Origin: Variovorax paradoxus
GTDB lineage: Bacteria > Pseudomonadota > Gammaproteobacteria > Burkholderiales > Burkholderiaceae_C
DNA length: 64,000 bases
Assembly (NCBI RefSeq): GCF_030815855.1
Contig: NZ_JAUSXG010000001.1
Span: forward strand, 5,146,001 to 5,210,000
Direction: 5' to 3'
Part shown: in pieces, positions 33,170 through 45,203 of the stretch
Numbering within the stretch: position 1 is the stretch's first letter
Layout: each line of letters opens with the position of its first letter
Translations under genes and position numbers: made by a program
Notes under the pieces: generated by a model
Told to the model about the DNA's origin: nothing
What the model saw: the letters and a program-made list of their open reading frames with translations, nothing else
The model's database searches: none

Positions 33170-33184
33170 GCGCCGCGCTTCCTC

Positions 33185-33292
33185 TTTCTCCTTCCCCCTC
33201 AGGGGGAAGGTCGGGATGGGGGCAGCCAGAGCGCCCGATGGATGCGCCGCTTGCCCCCACCCCCGCCCTCCCTCAGAGGGGGAGGGAGCAAG
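33185..33292. repeat. REP-like inverted pair between enamidase and gtrA
   Basis: Stems CCTTCCCCC/GGGGGAAGG (loop TCA) and CCCTCCCTC/GGGGGAGGG (one mismatch) face each other between convergent genes. It could act as a two-way terminator or 3' stabiliser. No other terminator is seen in this 127-base gap. Confidence 0.87.
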
Positions 33293-33296
33293 ACGG

Positions 33297-33686
33297 CTAC
33301 TTCGCGCGAAATACCAAGTACCGCGCAGACAGGAAATTCACCACCAGCCCCGCGCAACTCCCCAGCGCCACGCCGGCCGCAGGCGCCCAAGGACCGGTGA
33401 GCCAATGCAGCACGAGCACATACGCGCCATAGTTGACGACCGCGCCGCCCAGCATCGTCACCAGATAGCCAAGGTACTCGCGCAGCACGGAGGCACCGGC
33501 ATTCCGCTCGCTGAAGGTATAGCGGCGGTTCAGCACCCACGTAGCGGTGGCTGCCGCAAGAAACGACAGCACCCGCGCCCCGTACCAACCCAGCAGCGGC
33601 GCCGCGAGGTACAGCACGCTCACGTCGACCACGAAGCCGATCGCCCCCACCACGGCGAACGACAGGAACTCCCGGCCGAGCTTCAT
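33297..33686 (-). CDS. GtrA-family membrane protein
   Basis: A 129-residue protein with four hydrophobic segments, of the GtrA/DPMS family thought to help flip lipid-linked sugars across the inner membrane. Features are FLSFAVVGAIGFVVDVSVLY at the N-terminus, TWVLNRRYTFSER after the second segment, and NFLSARYLVFRAK at the end, all typical. It starts inside the end of the glycosyltransferase gene (ATGA overlap of four bases), so translation is coupled. I chose the ATG at 33686. Third gene of a three-gene surface-glycan operon. Confidence 0.88.
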   Translation of the reverse strand: MKLGREFLSFAVVGAIGFVVDVSVLYLAAPLLGWYGARVLSFLAAATATWVLNRRYTFSERNAGASVLREYLGYLVTMLGGAVVNYGAYVLVLHWLTGPWAPAAGVALGSCAGLVVNFLSARYLVFRAK

Positions 33687-34657
33687 CTGGGTGCGCGGTG
33701 GCGCACGCCCGGCGTTGCCAGGTAGCGCAGCCGCTTGGCCTCGCGGCGGCCGAGCCTGATGGCGTGCATCACGACCCCGCACACCATCGACAGCATTGCG
33801 GCCAGCATGGCGCCGGTGGCCAGCACCGCCGTGGGGAGCCGCGGCACCAGGCCGGTGTGCAGGTAGGTCAGCAGCAGCGGAATCACCAGCGCGATGGCGC
33901 CCGCCGCCAGCAAGGCCGCAATGATCGAGAAGAACTGCAGCGGCCGTTCGCTGATGAACAGCTTGCAGATGGTCTTCAAAATGCGCCAGCCGTCGCGGTA
34001 GGTCGAGAGCTTGCTGTGCGAGCCTTCGGGCCGCGTGCTGTAGGCGGTGTCGAGCTCGGCATAGGGCATGCGCAGCTCCAGCGCGTGCACGGTGAGTTCG
34101 GTCTCGATCTCGAAGCCATGCGAGAGCGCCGGAAACGACTTGGCATAGCGGCGCGAGAACACGCGGTAGCCAGAGAGCATGTCGGTCAGGCCGCCGCCGA
34201 ACAGCTGCGCCACGGCGCCGGTGAGCAGCCGGTTGCCGAAGCGATGGCCGGCGCGGTAGGTGAGCGCGTTCTGCCCGTCGTCGACACGGCAGCCCACCAC
34301 CATGTCGAGGTTGCCTGCCACCAGCGCATCCACGAGGCGGCGCGCGCTGGCCACGTCGTAGGTGGCGTCTCCGTCGACGGTGATGTACACGTCGGCCTCG
34401 ACGTCGGCGAACATGCGTCGCACCACGTTGCCCTTGCCCGGCGCGGCCACGTGCGTCACGAACGCGCCGCTCGCGCGCGCGATGGCGGCGGTGTCGTCGC
34501 TCGAGTTGTTGTCGAAGACGTGGATCTCGGCCTCGGGCAGCGCCGCCTTGAATTGCGCAACCACCTGCGCGATCGACAGCGCCTCGTTGTAGCAGGGGAT
34601 CACTGCCGCAATGCGCATCGGCGCGCGGGTTGCAGCGGATGGGTCGAGGTCGGTCAT
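33683..34657 (-). CDS. Family 2 glycosyltransferase (DPM1/GtrB-like)
   Basis: A 324-residue membrane-bound glycosyltransferase that would transfer a sugar from a nucleotide to polyprenyl phosphate. The GT-A core has IAAVIPCYNEALSIAQVV, HVFDNNSSDDTAAIA, and the metal-binding TVDGDATYD. GGLTDMLSGYRVFSRR follows. Two C-terminal membrane segments (about residues 235-300) anchor it. It overlaps the genes on both sides by four bases. Together with GtrA and the large transferase it resembles modules for modifying lipid A, O-antigen or proteins. Confidence 0.88.
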   Translation of the reverse strand: MTDLDPSAATRAPMRIAAVIPCYNEALSIAQVVAQFKAALPEAEIHVFDNNSSDDTAAIARASGAFVTHVAAPGKGNVVRRMFADVEADVYITVDGDATYDVASARRLVDALVAGNLDMVVGCRVDDGQNALTYRAGHRFGNRLLTGAVAQLFGGGLTDMLSGYRVFSRRYAKSFPALSHGFEIETELTVHALELRMPYAELDTAYSTRPEGSHSKLSTYRDGWRILKTICKLFISERPLQFFSIIAALLAAGAIALVIPLLLTYLHTGLVPRLPTAVLATGAMLAAMLSMVCGVVMHAIRLGRREAKRLRYLATPGVRHRAPR

Positions 34658-36471
34658 GGTGCGGGAGGAAGAATACGGTAGACCCGGCTGCCGTCTTGCT
34701 CGTACTGCAGGGCGAAATATTTGTCGAAGTCGGTCCGGCCGCTGAACACCGGCACCACTGCGTTCGGAAGAACGACCGCCACGAAGCCCAGGCCGCCGAG
34801 CTTGCCCGCCAGGTCCTTGCCCGACAGGCGGCCGAAGTCGGTGTAGCGCCACGGCCCGAGGGTATCGCCCCAGATCGGATTGGGGCCGTAGTAGATCGCC
34901 TCGTTGAGGTTGATCTGGTAGACGCGGCCGGTGGCGGTGCGGCGCAGGTAGTCCATCACCGCATAGCCCGGCACGTGCTGGCGGAGGAACGCCTCGCGCT
35001 GCTCCTGTGTGGGCGAGATCATCGCGACCTTGCCCGCGGTCTGGCGCACGGACACGGCCGCCAGCACGGCGAGCAGCAGCACGGCCACCCAGTCGCCGAC
35101 AAGGCCGGCGCGGCCGGAAGGGGCTTCGACAGGTACCGCGACGGGGCCCGCGGCCCGCCCGGCCTTGGGGCCGAACAGGCGGCGCAAGCCATTGGCGGCC
35201 CAGCCGAACAGCACCTGCCAGCCGATCGCCGCGGTGAACGCGAGCAATGGAAACGACGCCGTGAGGTAGCGCGGATAGCGCGAGGTCACCAGCCACACCG
35301 CCACGGAGTAGAAACAGAACCACCCGGCTGCGCGCACCGCGGCGGAGCGCTTCCACAGGGCGCTGAAGGGCAGCAGCACCACCGACCAGATCAGCACGTT
35401 GGGCCGCGCCGCGTGGTCGCGCACGTCGGCCAGCTGCTGCACGTAGTCGGCCGGAATCCAGTCGGTAAAACCGAACACGCGCGCGCCGATCGGGTTGAAC
35501 GGGTCGCCGGTCATGATGGCGTTGCGCGCATACCAGTACACGCACGGAAGCAGGAAGCACAGCAGCACCAGCGCCCAGGCCTTGGGCCGGCGCTCGTGCC
35601 ACACGACGAACAGCGCCACCAGCGGCAGGAAGGTCAGCGCCTGGTACTTCGAGCCCGCCGCCACGCCAAGACAGAACGCCGCCACGCCGAGCCACCGCAT
35701 GCCACTGTGCACCGGCTCCGATTCGCGCCACCACCACAGCGCCACGCAGGCGCTCAGCACGAAGAGCGCCACGCCCATGTCGATGAGCGCATTCGAATAG
35801 TCGCCGATGCCGAGCCAGATGGCCGCGCCGATGCAGGCGGTGAGCCGATTGGCGTGCTGCATGCCGAGGCGAAAGACCATCACCACCGACAGCGCGCCGG
35901 CCAGCGCGTTGAGGAAGTGCGGCAGCACGTCGTCGCCCACCTGCAGCGCGGCAGCGTAGAGCAGGTTGTAGTTGTACGGAAACCAGGGGTAGCGCAGCCA
36001 CTCGTGGATGCCCAGCGCGCCCTGCTCCGCCACCTGCCGCGCATAGGGCAGGTGGTACATCAGTTCGTCGAAGGCGGCGGGCGGCGCGAGCGGCGCGACC
36101 AGCGCCGGCAAGGCGACCAGCGCGAGCGCGATCGTCGCGATCTTGTCGGCGCGGGTCCACGGTGCGGAGGCCGCCGATGCTGCGCGAAGCGTGCGCAGCT
36201 CGCGCAGCCATGGCCGCAGTTGCAGCACGGCCGCGAGGACGCCGGCCGCGATCAGCGCCACGGTGGCGCCCACCTTGAAGGCACCGAAGATGGCGAGCGC
36301 CTGAAACGCGCAGATGAAGAGGCCCACGCCCAGGGCCGCCGACATCGCGGCGTCGAGCCAGGCATCGCGGCGCGGCGGCGGGGCCAAGCGGGCCAGCAGC
36401 GCGCGTCCGAAACCCCAGCAGCCCACGACAAAGACCGCCAGTGCCGCGTAGTGCGCGGCGGCAAATATCAA
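34654..36471 (-). CDS. Polytopic membrane glycosyltransferase (GT39/ArnT-like)
   Basis: A 605-residue integral membrane protein with roughly eleven or twelve hydrophobic segments and a C-terminal periplasmic domain of about 110 residues. The first periplasmic loop has the acidic motif of GT-C enzymes (PPAAFDELMYHLPYARQV). Such enzymes use polyprenyl-phosphate sugars in the periplasm, and the adjacent DPM1-like transferase and GtrA would make and flip the donor. The exact family is uncertain, since many are annotated only as hypothetical membrane proteins. It overlaps the next gene by four bases. The acceptor is not known. Confidence 0.72.
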   Translation of the reverse strand: MIFAAAHYAALAVFVVGCWGFGRALLARLAPPPRRDAWLDAAMSAALGVGLFICAFQALAIFGAFKVGATVALIAAGVLAAVLQLRPWLRELRTLRAASAASAPWTRADKIATIALALVALPALVAPLAPPAAFDELMYHLPYARQVAEQGALGIHEWLRYPWFPYNYNLLYAAALQVGDDVLPHFLNALAGALSVVMVFRLGMQHANRLTACIGAAIWLGIGDYSNALIDMGVALFVLSACVALWWWRESEPVHSGMRWLGVAAFCLGVAAGSKYQALTFLPLVALFVVWHERRPKAWALVLLCFLLPCVYWYARNAIMTGDPFNPIGARVFGFTDWIPADYVQQLADVRDHAARPNVLIWSVVLLPFSALWKRSAAVRAAGWFCFYSVAVWLVTSRYPRYLTASFPLLAFTAAIGWQVLFGWAANGLRRLFGPKAGRAAGPVAVPVEAPSGRAGLVGDWVAVLLLAVLAAVSVRQTAGKVAMISPTQEQREAFLRQHVPGYAVMDYLRRTATGRVYQINLNEAIYYGPNPIWGDTLGPWRYTDFGRLSGKDLAGKLGGLGFVAVVLPNAVVPVFSGRTDFDKYFALQYEQDGSRVYRILPPAP

Positions 36472-36520
36472 CTTCTGAATAGCAACTCCCGGCGCCGGTC
36501 GGCCAAGCCGGCCGGCAGGT

Positions 36521-39259
<2,739 letters not shown>

Positions 39260-39263
39260 GGAG

Positions 39264-39294
39264 CTCACCTGTGCAGGAAAAAACGTCAGGTGAG
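39264..39294 (-). promoter_or_regulatory. metH Shine-Dalgarno and complementary anti-SD strand
   Basis: The metH ribosome site CAGGTGAG (minus strand, 39264-39271) is perfectly complementary over eight bases to CTCACCTG at 39287-39294, the 3' end of the SAH aptamer. Pairing would hide the ribosome site. Ligand binding, which uses the GACGCUC strand in the aptamer pseudoknot, would free it, predicting an ON switch. Confidence 0.75.
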
Positions 39295-39392
39295 CGTCGT
39301 TTGCGGCTTGCGCCCTGGCGAACAGGGCGCCTTCCAAGCCTGACGGCGGGCCTCTTGATGATGGGCCGCCGCTGCAACGCTCCTTGGAAGGG
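39288..39392 (-). promoter_or_regulatory. S-adenosylhomocysteine (SAH) riboswitch before metH
   Basis: On the minus strand the outer stem CTTCCAAG/CTTGGAAG, the conserved AAGGAGCGTTGCAGC, the CAGGCT element, an extra hairpin (GGCGCCCTG-TTCG-CCAGGGCGC), and the 3' strand AAACGACGCTCACCT appear in the order of the known SAH riboswitch class. The class is known upstream of SAH-recycling and methionine genes in betaproteobacteria. It ends 28 bases before the metH start. Confidence 0.88.
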
Positions 39393-39439
39393 AGCGCAAT
39401 TTTACCGGCTGCGGCAAGGGCCGCGGCCGTTGGGGCTGT

Positions 39440-39895
39440 TCAGGCCCCCTGCCCGGCCGCCGCGGCCGGCCCGATGGTCGCGGCCGACGCCGGCAAACCG
39501 AACACCCGGTCGAAGGCCCAGTTGAAGACGAAGGTGTAGACCAGGAAGAACACCACCAGCCCGAGGTCCATCACCAGCGCCTGCCAGAGCGTGACGCCCA
39601 GGCCCCAGGCGAACAGCGGCACCAGGAACGCGATCAACCCGCCCTCGAAGCCGATGGCATGCGCCACGCGCCGGCGCACGCTGCGCCCGCGCACGGCCTG
39701 GCGCGACTCCCAGCGCTCGAACAGGGCGTTGAAGACCAGGTTCCAGATCACCGCGATGACCGAGGCCGCCACCGCCAGCACGCCGGAGTGGCCCAGCCCG
39801 GCGTCGGTCATCAGCGCCAGGCCGGCGCTGGCGGCCATGATGGCGATCCCTTCGTAAAGGGTGATGTAGACGACGCGACGCTGAAATCCCTGCAT
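39440..39895 (-). CDS. PACE-family efflux transporter
   Basis: A 151-residue inner-membrane proton-driven efflux pump of the PACE family (AceI-like), which exports biocides such as chlorhexidine or natural polyamines. Two tandem repeats of two membrane helices are visible: VVYITLYEGIAIMAASAGLAL with the conserved Glu and the VIWNLVFNALFERWE block, then AIGFEGGLIAFLVPLFAW and a final VFNWAFDRVFG. It is divergent from a LysR regulator across 89 bases, the usual arrangement for inducible PACE genes. It is inserted between the two methionine synthase genes. Confidence 0.9.
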   Translation of the reverse strand: MQGFQRRVVYITLYEGIAIMAASAGLALMTDAGLGHSGVLAVAASVIAVIWNLVFNALFERWESRQAVRGRSVRRRVAHAIGFEGGLIAFLVPLFAWGLGVTLWQALVMDLGLVVFFLVYTFVFNWAFDRVFGLPASAATIGPAAAAGQGA

Positions 39896-39984
39896 GAAAT
39901 TCCTCTGGCAAGTGAAGGTGATGGTTGGACTTTATGTGCTGGCTGCTGATATAAAAAGTCAACTTATTTCAGTTTTATTGATAG

Positions 39985-40902
39985 ATGAGCTTCTCAAGTG
40001 ACAACGTCGAAGTCTTCCTGGCCGTGATCGACCACGGCTCCTTCTCGGCTGCCGCGCGCTCGCTGCACAAGGTGCCTTCGGCCGTCAGCATGGCCATTGC
40101 CAACCTCGAGGCCGAACTGGCGCTGCCGCTGTTCGACCGCAGCGGCCGCGAGCCGCAGCCGACCGCGGCGGCCCGATCGCTGGAGCCGCAGGCGCGTTTA
40201 TTGGCGGCCCAGTTGAAACAGCTGCAGGTGCAGGCGCTGGCGCTCACGCAGGGGCTCGAGAACCGCCTCACCTTGGCCATTGCGCCCGAGCTGCTGGCGG
40301 CGCCCTGGAGCGGGCCGCTGGCCGCGCTGGCCGAGGAATATCCGCTGCTGCAGGTCGAGGTGCTGGCCGCACCGCAGGCCGACGCGCTGGCGTTGCTGCA
40401 CAGCGGCCGCGCGCAACTGGCGCTGGTGTTCGAGCGCCCGAGCCTCGACGGCCGAGAAGGTTTTCAGGAAGTCGGCAGCGACACCATGGTGGCCGTGATG
40501 GCACCCCACCATCCCGTGCTGATGGCGGCCGCGGGCGAGCGCCTGCGGGAGGAGCACCTCACGAACACGCGGCAGATCGTGGTGGCGGGGCGAGACCTGG
40601 CCACCAGCGATCCGCGCTTCGTATTCGCACGCCACGTCTGGCGCACCGACAACGCGCTGGCCGCGCTGAGCCTGATCACCGCCGGCCTCGGCTGGGGATG
40701 GCTGCCGCGCAATTTCGCCAAGCCCCACGTGGCCGCCGGCGCGCTGGTCGAGATTCCGTTCGAAAACTTGAGCAACGGGCTCGACCTGTGGGTCGACGTG
40801 GTGTGGTCACGCGAGCGCCCGCTGGGACTGGGCGCGCAGCGCTTCGTGGCGCTGATTGCGCGCGACCGGCAGGCCGCGGCGGGGATTGCGCCTGCGGGCT
40901 AG
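39985..40902 (+). CDS. LysR-family regulator, divergent from the PACE pump
   Basis: A 305-residue LysR-type regulator. The winged helix is at residues about 1-60 (VEVFLAVIDHGSFSAAARSL, then VPSAVSMAIANLEAELALPL). The co-inducer domain follows (LTLAIAPELLAAPWSGPLAA and later VAAGALVEIPFENL). The 89-base intergenic region to the PACE gene is the probable binding site, so it most likely activates the pump in response to a substrate. The gene ends one base before the convergent SH3 gene. Confidence 0.9.
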   Translation: MSFSSDNVEVFLAVIDHGSFSAAARSLHKVPSAVSMAIANLEAELALPLFDRSGREPQPTAAARSLEPQARLLAAQLKQLQVQALALTQGLENRLTLAIAPELLAAPWSGPLAALAEEYPLLQVEVLAAPQADALALLHSGRAQLALVFERPSLDGREGFQEVGSDTMVAVMAPHHPVLMAAAGERLREEHLTNTRQIVVAGRDLATSDPRFVFARHVWRTDNALAALSLITAGLGWGWLPRNFAKPHVAAGALVEIPFENLSNGLDLWVDVVWSRERPLGLGAQRFVALIARDRQAAAGIAPAG

Positions 40903-41703
40903 TTAATCGCGGTGGCCGTGTCCGCCCTTGCCACCGCCTCCGCCGTGGCCTCCACCCTTGCCGCCGCCGTCACCTCCGCCGCCGTGGCGACCGCCCCCTC
41001 CACCACCGCCCCGGTCACCGCCATGCCGCCCGCCTCCGCCGCCTCCCGAATGCATCTGCGGCCGGCCGGGCGGCGGTCCAGGCCGGAACGCTGGCTGCGG
41101 CCGGGGCGGCTTGAAGCCGGGGTCCGAAGGTGGGCGGAAGTCCGGCCTGGGCTGCGGCGGACGGTGCCCTTGCGCATGCTGCGGGCGAACGCCCGGCCCC
41201 GGTGCGGGCTTGAAACCCGGCCCCGGCCACGGCCTGGGCTGCCAGGCCGGCCGCACCGGCGGCGGCGGACGCCAGCCGGGCATCGGCGGCGGCGGTGGCC
41301 GGCTGCCCCACCAGCGGCGCTCGCCGTACCAGGGCCGGTCGCGGTAGTAGTCGGCCCAGTAGCTGCCGATCACAAACGTCACGACGGGTATGCCGATCGC
41401 CGCGCCATAGGTCGCCAGCGGCACGCGCTGCTGCTGGTAGGCGTAGTCGAGGCTCCTCGCCCAGACCCAGCCGCGTCCGCCGTCGGGCAGCACCACGTCG
41501 CACCAGCTGTAGCCGCCGGTGCAGCCGATCACGTCGAGGGGCTGGCCCGGCCCGAGGTGTGCCACCAGCGGATAGTCGCCCGAGGGGCCCGCGCGCATGT
41601 TGACGGTGCCGCGCGTGAAGGCCTGCTGCGCTGTCGCCGCGAGTGGCAGCGCCACGGCGAGCGCGCCAACGCCGATCCAGCGCATGGAGAGTTTGTTGTT
41701 CAT
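40903..41703 (-). CDS. Exported SH3-domain protein with Gly/Pro/His-rich tail
   Basis: A 266-residue exported protein. A Sec signal peptide spans about residues 1-26 (ALAVALPLAATAQQ). A bacterial SH3 domain follows (about 28-85; GTVNMRAGPSGDYPLVAHLG and GYSWCDVVLPDGGRGWV). Next come a short hydrophobic stretch, a Pro-rich region and a strongly Gly/His/Arg-rich tail from about residue 215. Bacterial SH3 domains often bind cell-wall peptides. The low-complexity tail is odd and could bind metal through His, or be disordered. It stands alone. The call rests on the SH3 part only. Confidence 0.75.
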   Translation of the reverse strand: MNNKLSMRWIGVGALAVALPLAATAQQAFTRGTVNMRAGPSGDYPLVAHLGPGQPLDVIGCTGGYSWCDVVLPDGGRGWVWARSLDYAYQQQRVPLATYGAAIGIPVVTFVIGSYWADYYRDRPWYGERRWWGSRPPPPPMPGWRPPPPVRPAWQPRPWPGPGFKPAPGPGVRPQHAQGHRPPQPRPDFRPPSDPGFKPPRPQPAFRPGPPPGRPQMHSGGGGGGRHGGDRGGGGGGGRHGGGGDGGGKGGGHGGGGGKGGHGHRD

Positions 41704-41785
41704 GAATGGCTTCCTTTGCGCCGCCAGCCTAGGCGGCGGCCCGGATGCCGTCAATCAGCCGGGGGCGCGAACCCTCGGTGCCTGC

Positions 41786-42835
<1,050 letters not shown>

Positions 42836-42883
42836 AGCCCCTGATTGTAGGAAGCGGAGCTGCCCTTGGCCGCCGTCAGTGCT

Positions 42884-43699
42884 TTAGCGGCTTTCCACGA
42901 AGGCCAGCACCGCCTGGATCATGCGCCGCACATGCGGCTGCACGCCGGCCGACACCTCGGGCAGGTAGTCGAAGGGCAGCTGCTCCTGCATGTAGCTCGA
43001 TTGCGTCATCTCGAGTTGCACCGCGTGCACGCCGCCAGCGGGGTTGCCGTATTGGCGGGTGATGTAGCCGCCGGTGAAGCGGCCGTTGAGCACGCCGGTG
43101 TAGCCCGTGGCGCTTTCGGCGATGCCCCGCAGCCTTTGCGCCAGCGCCGGGTCGCAGCTCGTGCCCTTGCCGGTGCCCAGGTTCAGGTCGGGCAGCTTGC
43201 CCTCGAAGAAGCGCGGCAGCACAGAACGAATCGAGTGCGCGTCCCACAGCGCGATGGTGCCGTGGGCGGCCTTCAGGCGGTCGAGCTCAGCCTGCAGCTG
43301 CTGGTGGTACGGCCGCCAGATGGCCTCCCGGCGCGCGGCGACTTCCTCGTCGTTCGGCAGGTCGTCACCCGACGCGTAGATGGGCGTGTCGTCGAAGGTG
43401 TCGACCGGGCACAGACCGGTGACGCTCTGGCCCGGGTACAGGCTGGCGCCGTCCGGCGGGCGGTTCAGGTCGATCACGTAGCGCGAATGCGTGGCAACGA
43501 GCACCGAGGCGCCGAGTTCGTCGGCGAAGTCGTAGAGGCGTTCGAGGTGCCAGTCGGTGTCGGGCACCTGGCGCGCCTCTTCGGTGAAGCGGGCGGCGAG
43601 CGCGGGCGGCACATGGGTGCCGACGTGCGGCATGGAGATCAGCAAGGGACGCGTGCCCTGGCGAAAGCGGAATGCGGGTTCGGTGGTGGTGAAACTCAT
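42884..43699 (-). CDS. hutG: N-formylglutamate deformylase
   Basis: Last step of the five-step histidine pathway, converting N-formylglutamate to glutamate and formate. The 271-residue protein has LLISMPHVGTHVPPALAARF with the metal His, DTDWHLERLYDFADELGASV, HSRYVIDLNRPPDG, and ALWDAHSIRSVLPRFF. This fits HutG of the deformylase type, not formiminoglutamase, in agreement with hutF upstream. It begins five bases after hutF and is the last gene of the hut operon. Confidence 0.95.
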   Translation of the reverse strand: MSFTTTEPAFRFRQGTRPLLISMPHVGTHVPPALAARFTEEARQVPDTDWHLERLYDFADELGASVLVATHSRYVIDLNRPPDGASLYPGQSVTGLCPVDTFDDTPIYASGDDLPNDEEVAARREAIWRPYHQQLQAELDRLKAAHGTIALWDAHSIRSVLPRFFEGKLPDLNLGTGKGTSCDPALAQRLRGIAESATGYTGVLNGRFTGGYITRQYGNPAGGVHAVQLEMTQSSYMQEQLPFDYLPEVSAGVQPHVRRMIQAVLAFVESR

Positions 43700-43703
43700 G
43701 GGC

Positions 43704-45158
43704 TCAATTGTCCGAAAGAAGTTGATTGCGCGCCGTGACGAATGCGGCGGCGGCCTCGTTGTGCAGTGCGTGGCGGCCCGCCTGCACGCGCGGCCGGCCC
43801 GCCACCCACGCGGCATCGATGGCCGAAGTGCGGTGGCTGGCAAAGACGTGCGACGACAGCATGTCGGGCGCGGGCAACCCTTGCAGCGCAAGCTGCCCGG
43901 CATCGAGCACGACGAAGTCGGCCTGCTGCCCTGCGGCCAGCCCGCCGATGGCCCGGCCCGACGCCTGCGCACCGCCACTCACTGCGCCGAGCGTGAGCGC
44001 GGTGGCCACGTGGGGCTGGGCGGCGTCGGAACCGACGTTGCGCTGCCGCCGCGCCAGGCGCTGGCTGTACTCGAGCATCAGCAGCTCTTCCGCCGCGTTG
44101 ACCGTGGCATGGCTGTCCGAGCCTAGGCCCCAGGCGCCGCCATGGTGGCGCCAGGCGGAGAAATCGAAGATGCCGTCGCCAAGGTTGGCTTCGGTGGTCG
44201 GGCACAGGCCCGCTACGGCGCCACTTTTTGCGCCGCGCTCGTATTCGGCCATGTCCATGTGCGTGGCATGTACCAGGCACCAGCGGGCATCGACCGGTGC
44301 ATGGTCGAGCAGCCACGCCACCGGGCGCTGGCCGCTCCAGGCCATGCAGTCGTCGACCTCCTTGGTCTGCTCGGCGATGTGGATGTGGATCGGTGCGCTG
44401 CGGTCGATGGCTTCAAGGCCGGCGATGGCTTCGCGCAGCGCATCGGGCGGCACGGCGCGCAGCGAGTGCGGTGCAAGGCCCAGCCGTGCGCCCTGCGCGT
44501 TGCACACGGGCTTCAGCGTTTCGAGCAGGCGGAGCATCGAATCCGTCGAGCGGATGAAGCGGCGCTGCCCTTCGGTGGGTGGCAGCCCCCCGAAGCCGCT
44601 GGTCTGGTAGAGCACGGGCAGCAGCGTGAAGCCGATGCCCACCTTGTGCGCGGCGCGCAGCAATGCGAGGCTCAGGGTGGCGTCGTCGGCGTAGGGACGG
44701 CCGTCGGCGTCGTGGTGCACGTACTGGAACTCGCACACGCTGGTGTAGCCCGCTTCGAGCATCTCGGCATAGAGCCAGGTGGCAATGGCTTCCATATGCT
44801 GCGGACCGAGGCGCGCGGCAAAACGGTACATCAGCGTGCGCCAGCTCCAGAAGCTGTCTTGCTGTTCCGCGCGGTGTTCGGTGAGCCCGGCGAAGGCGCG
44901 CTGGAAGGCGTGCGAATGCAGGTTGGGCATGCCGGGGATCACGGGACCTGTCGCCACCTGCGCGCCTGCGGGCGATTGCGTGGCGGACTTCACCTGCTGG
45001 AGCTGGCCGGCGTCGTTCCACGCCAGCAGGACGTTCTTCGCCCAGCCCGTGGGCAGCAGCGCGTCGGCTGCGAAAAGCGTTTGTCTTGCTCCCTCTCCCT
45101 CTGGGAGAGGGTTGGGGTGAGGGCTGTCGGCCTTTGATAACGCCGTCGTCGTATTCAT
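43704..45158 (-). CDS. hutF: Formimidoylglutamate deiminase
   Basis: Converts N-formimidoylglutamate to N-formylglutamate and ammonia. The 484-residue amidohydrolase has the metal motif [15 protein letters not shown], His-containing [21 protein letters not shown], and [10 protein letters not shown]. The expected N-terminus of the family starts near [16 protein letters not shown]. Here about 26 residues precede it, of which the [13 protein letters not shown] part comes from a REP-like repeat. The ATG at 45158 overlaps the hutI stop (ATGA). A shorter start cannot be excluded. Confidence 0.94.
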   Translation of the reverse strand: MNTTTALSKADSPHPNPLPEGEGARQTLFAADALLPTGWAKNVLLAWNDAGQLQQVKSATQSPAGAQVATGPVIPGMPNLHSHAFQRAFAGLTEHRAEQQDSFWSWRTLMYRFAARLGPQHMEAIATWLYAEMLEAGYTSVCEFQYVHHDADGRPYADDATLSLALLRAAHKVGIGFTLLPVLYQTSGFGGLPPTEGQRRFIRSTDSMLRLLETLKPVCNAQGARLGLAPHSLRAVPPDALREAIAGLEAIDRSAPIHIHIAEQTKEVDDCMAWSGQRPVAWLLDHAPVDARWCLVHATHMDMAEYERGAKSGAVAGLCPTTEANLGDGIFDFSAWRHHGGAWGLGSDSHATVNAAEELLMLEYSQRLARRQRNVGSDAAQPHVATALTLGAVSGGAQASGRAIGGLAAGQQADFVVLDAGQLALQGLPAPDMLSSHVFASHRTSAIDAAWVAGRPRVQAGRHALHNEAAAAFVTARNQLLSDN

Positions 45159-45203
45159 GGCCGCAGGCCCTCACCCTGCCCTCTCCCAGAGGGAGAGGGA
45201 AAA
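45085..45203. repeat. REP-like inverted pair across the hutI/hutF junction
   Basis: Two perfect CCCTCTCCC/GGGAGAGGG hairpins face each other with about 60 bases between. The hutF start and hutI stop (45155-45158) lie in the space between them. The left unit is translated in hutF and the right unit in hutI. Confidence 0.9.

Noticed and set aside
39288..39392. Cobalamin riboswitch considered for metH
   Set aside because: The conserved B12-box was not found, whereas all elements of the SAH class are present in order.
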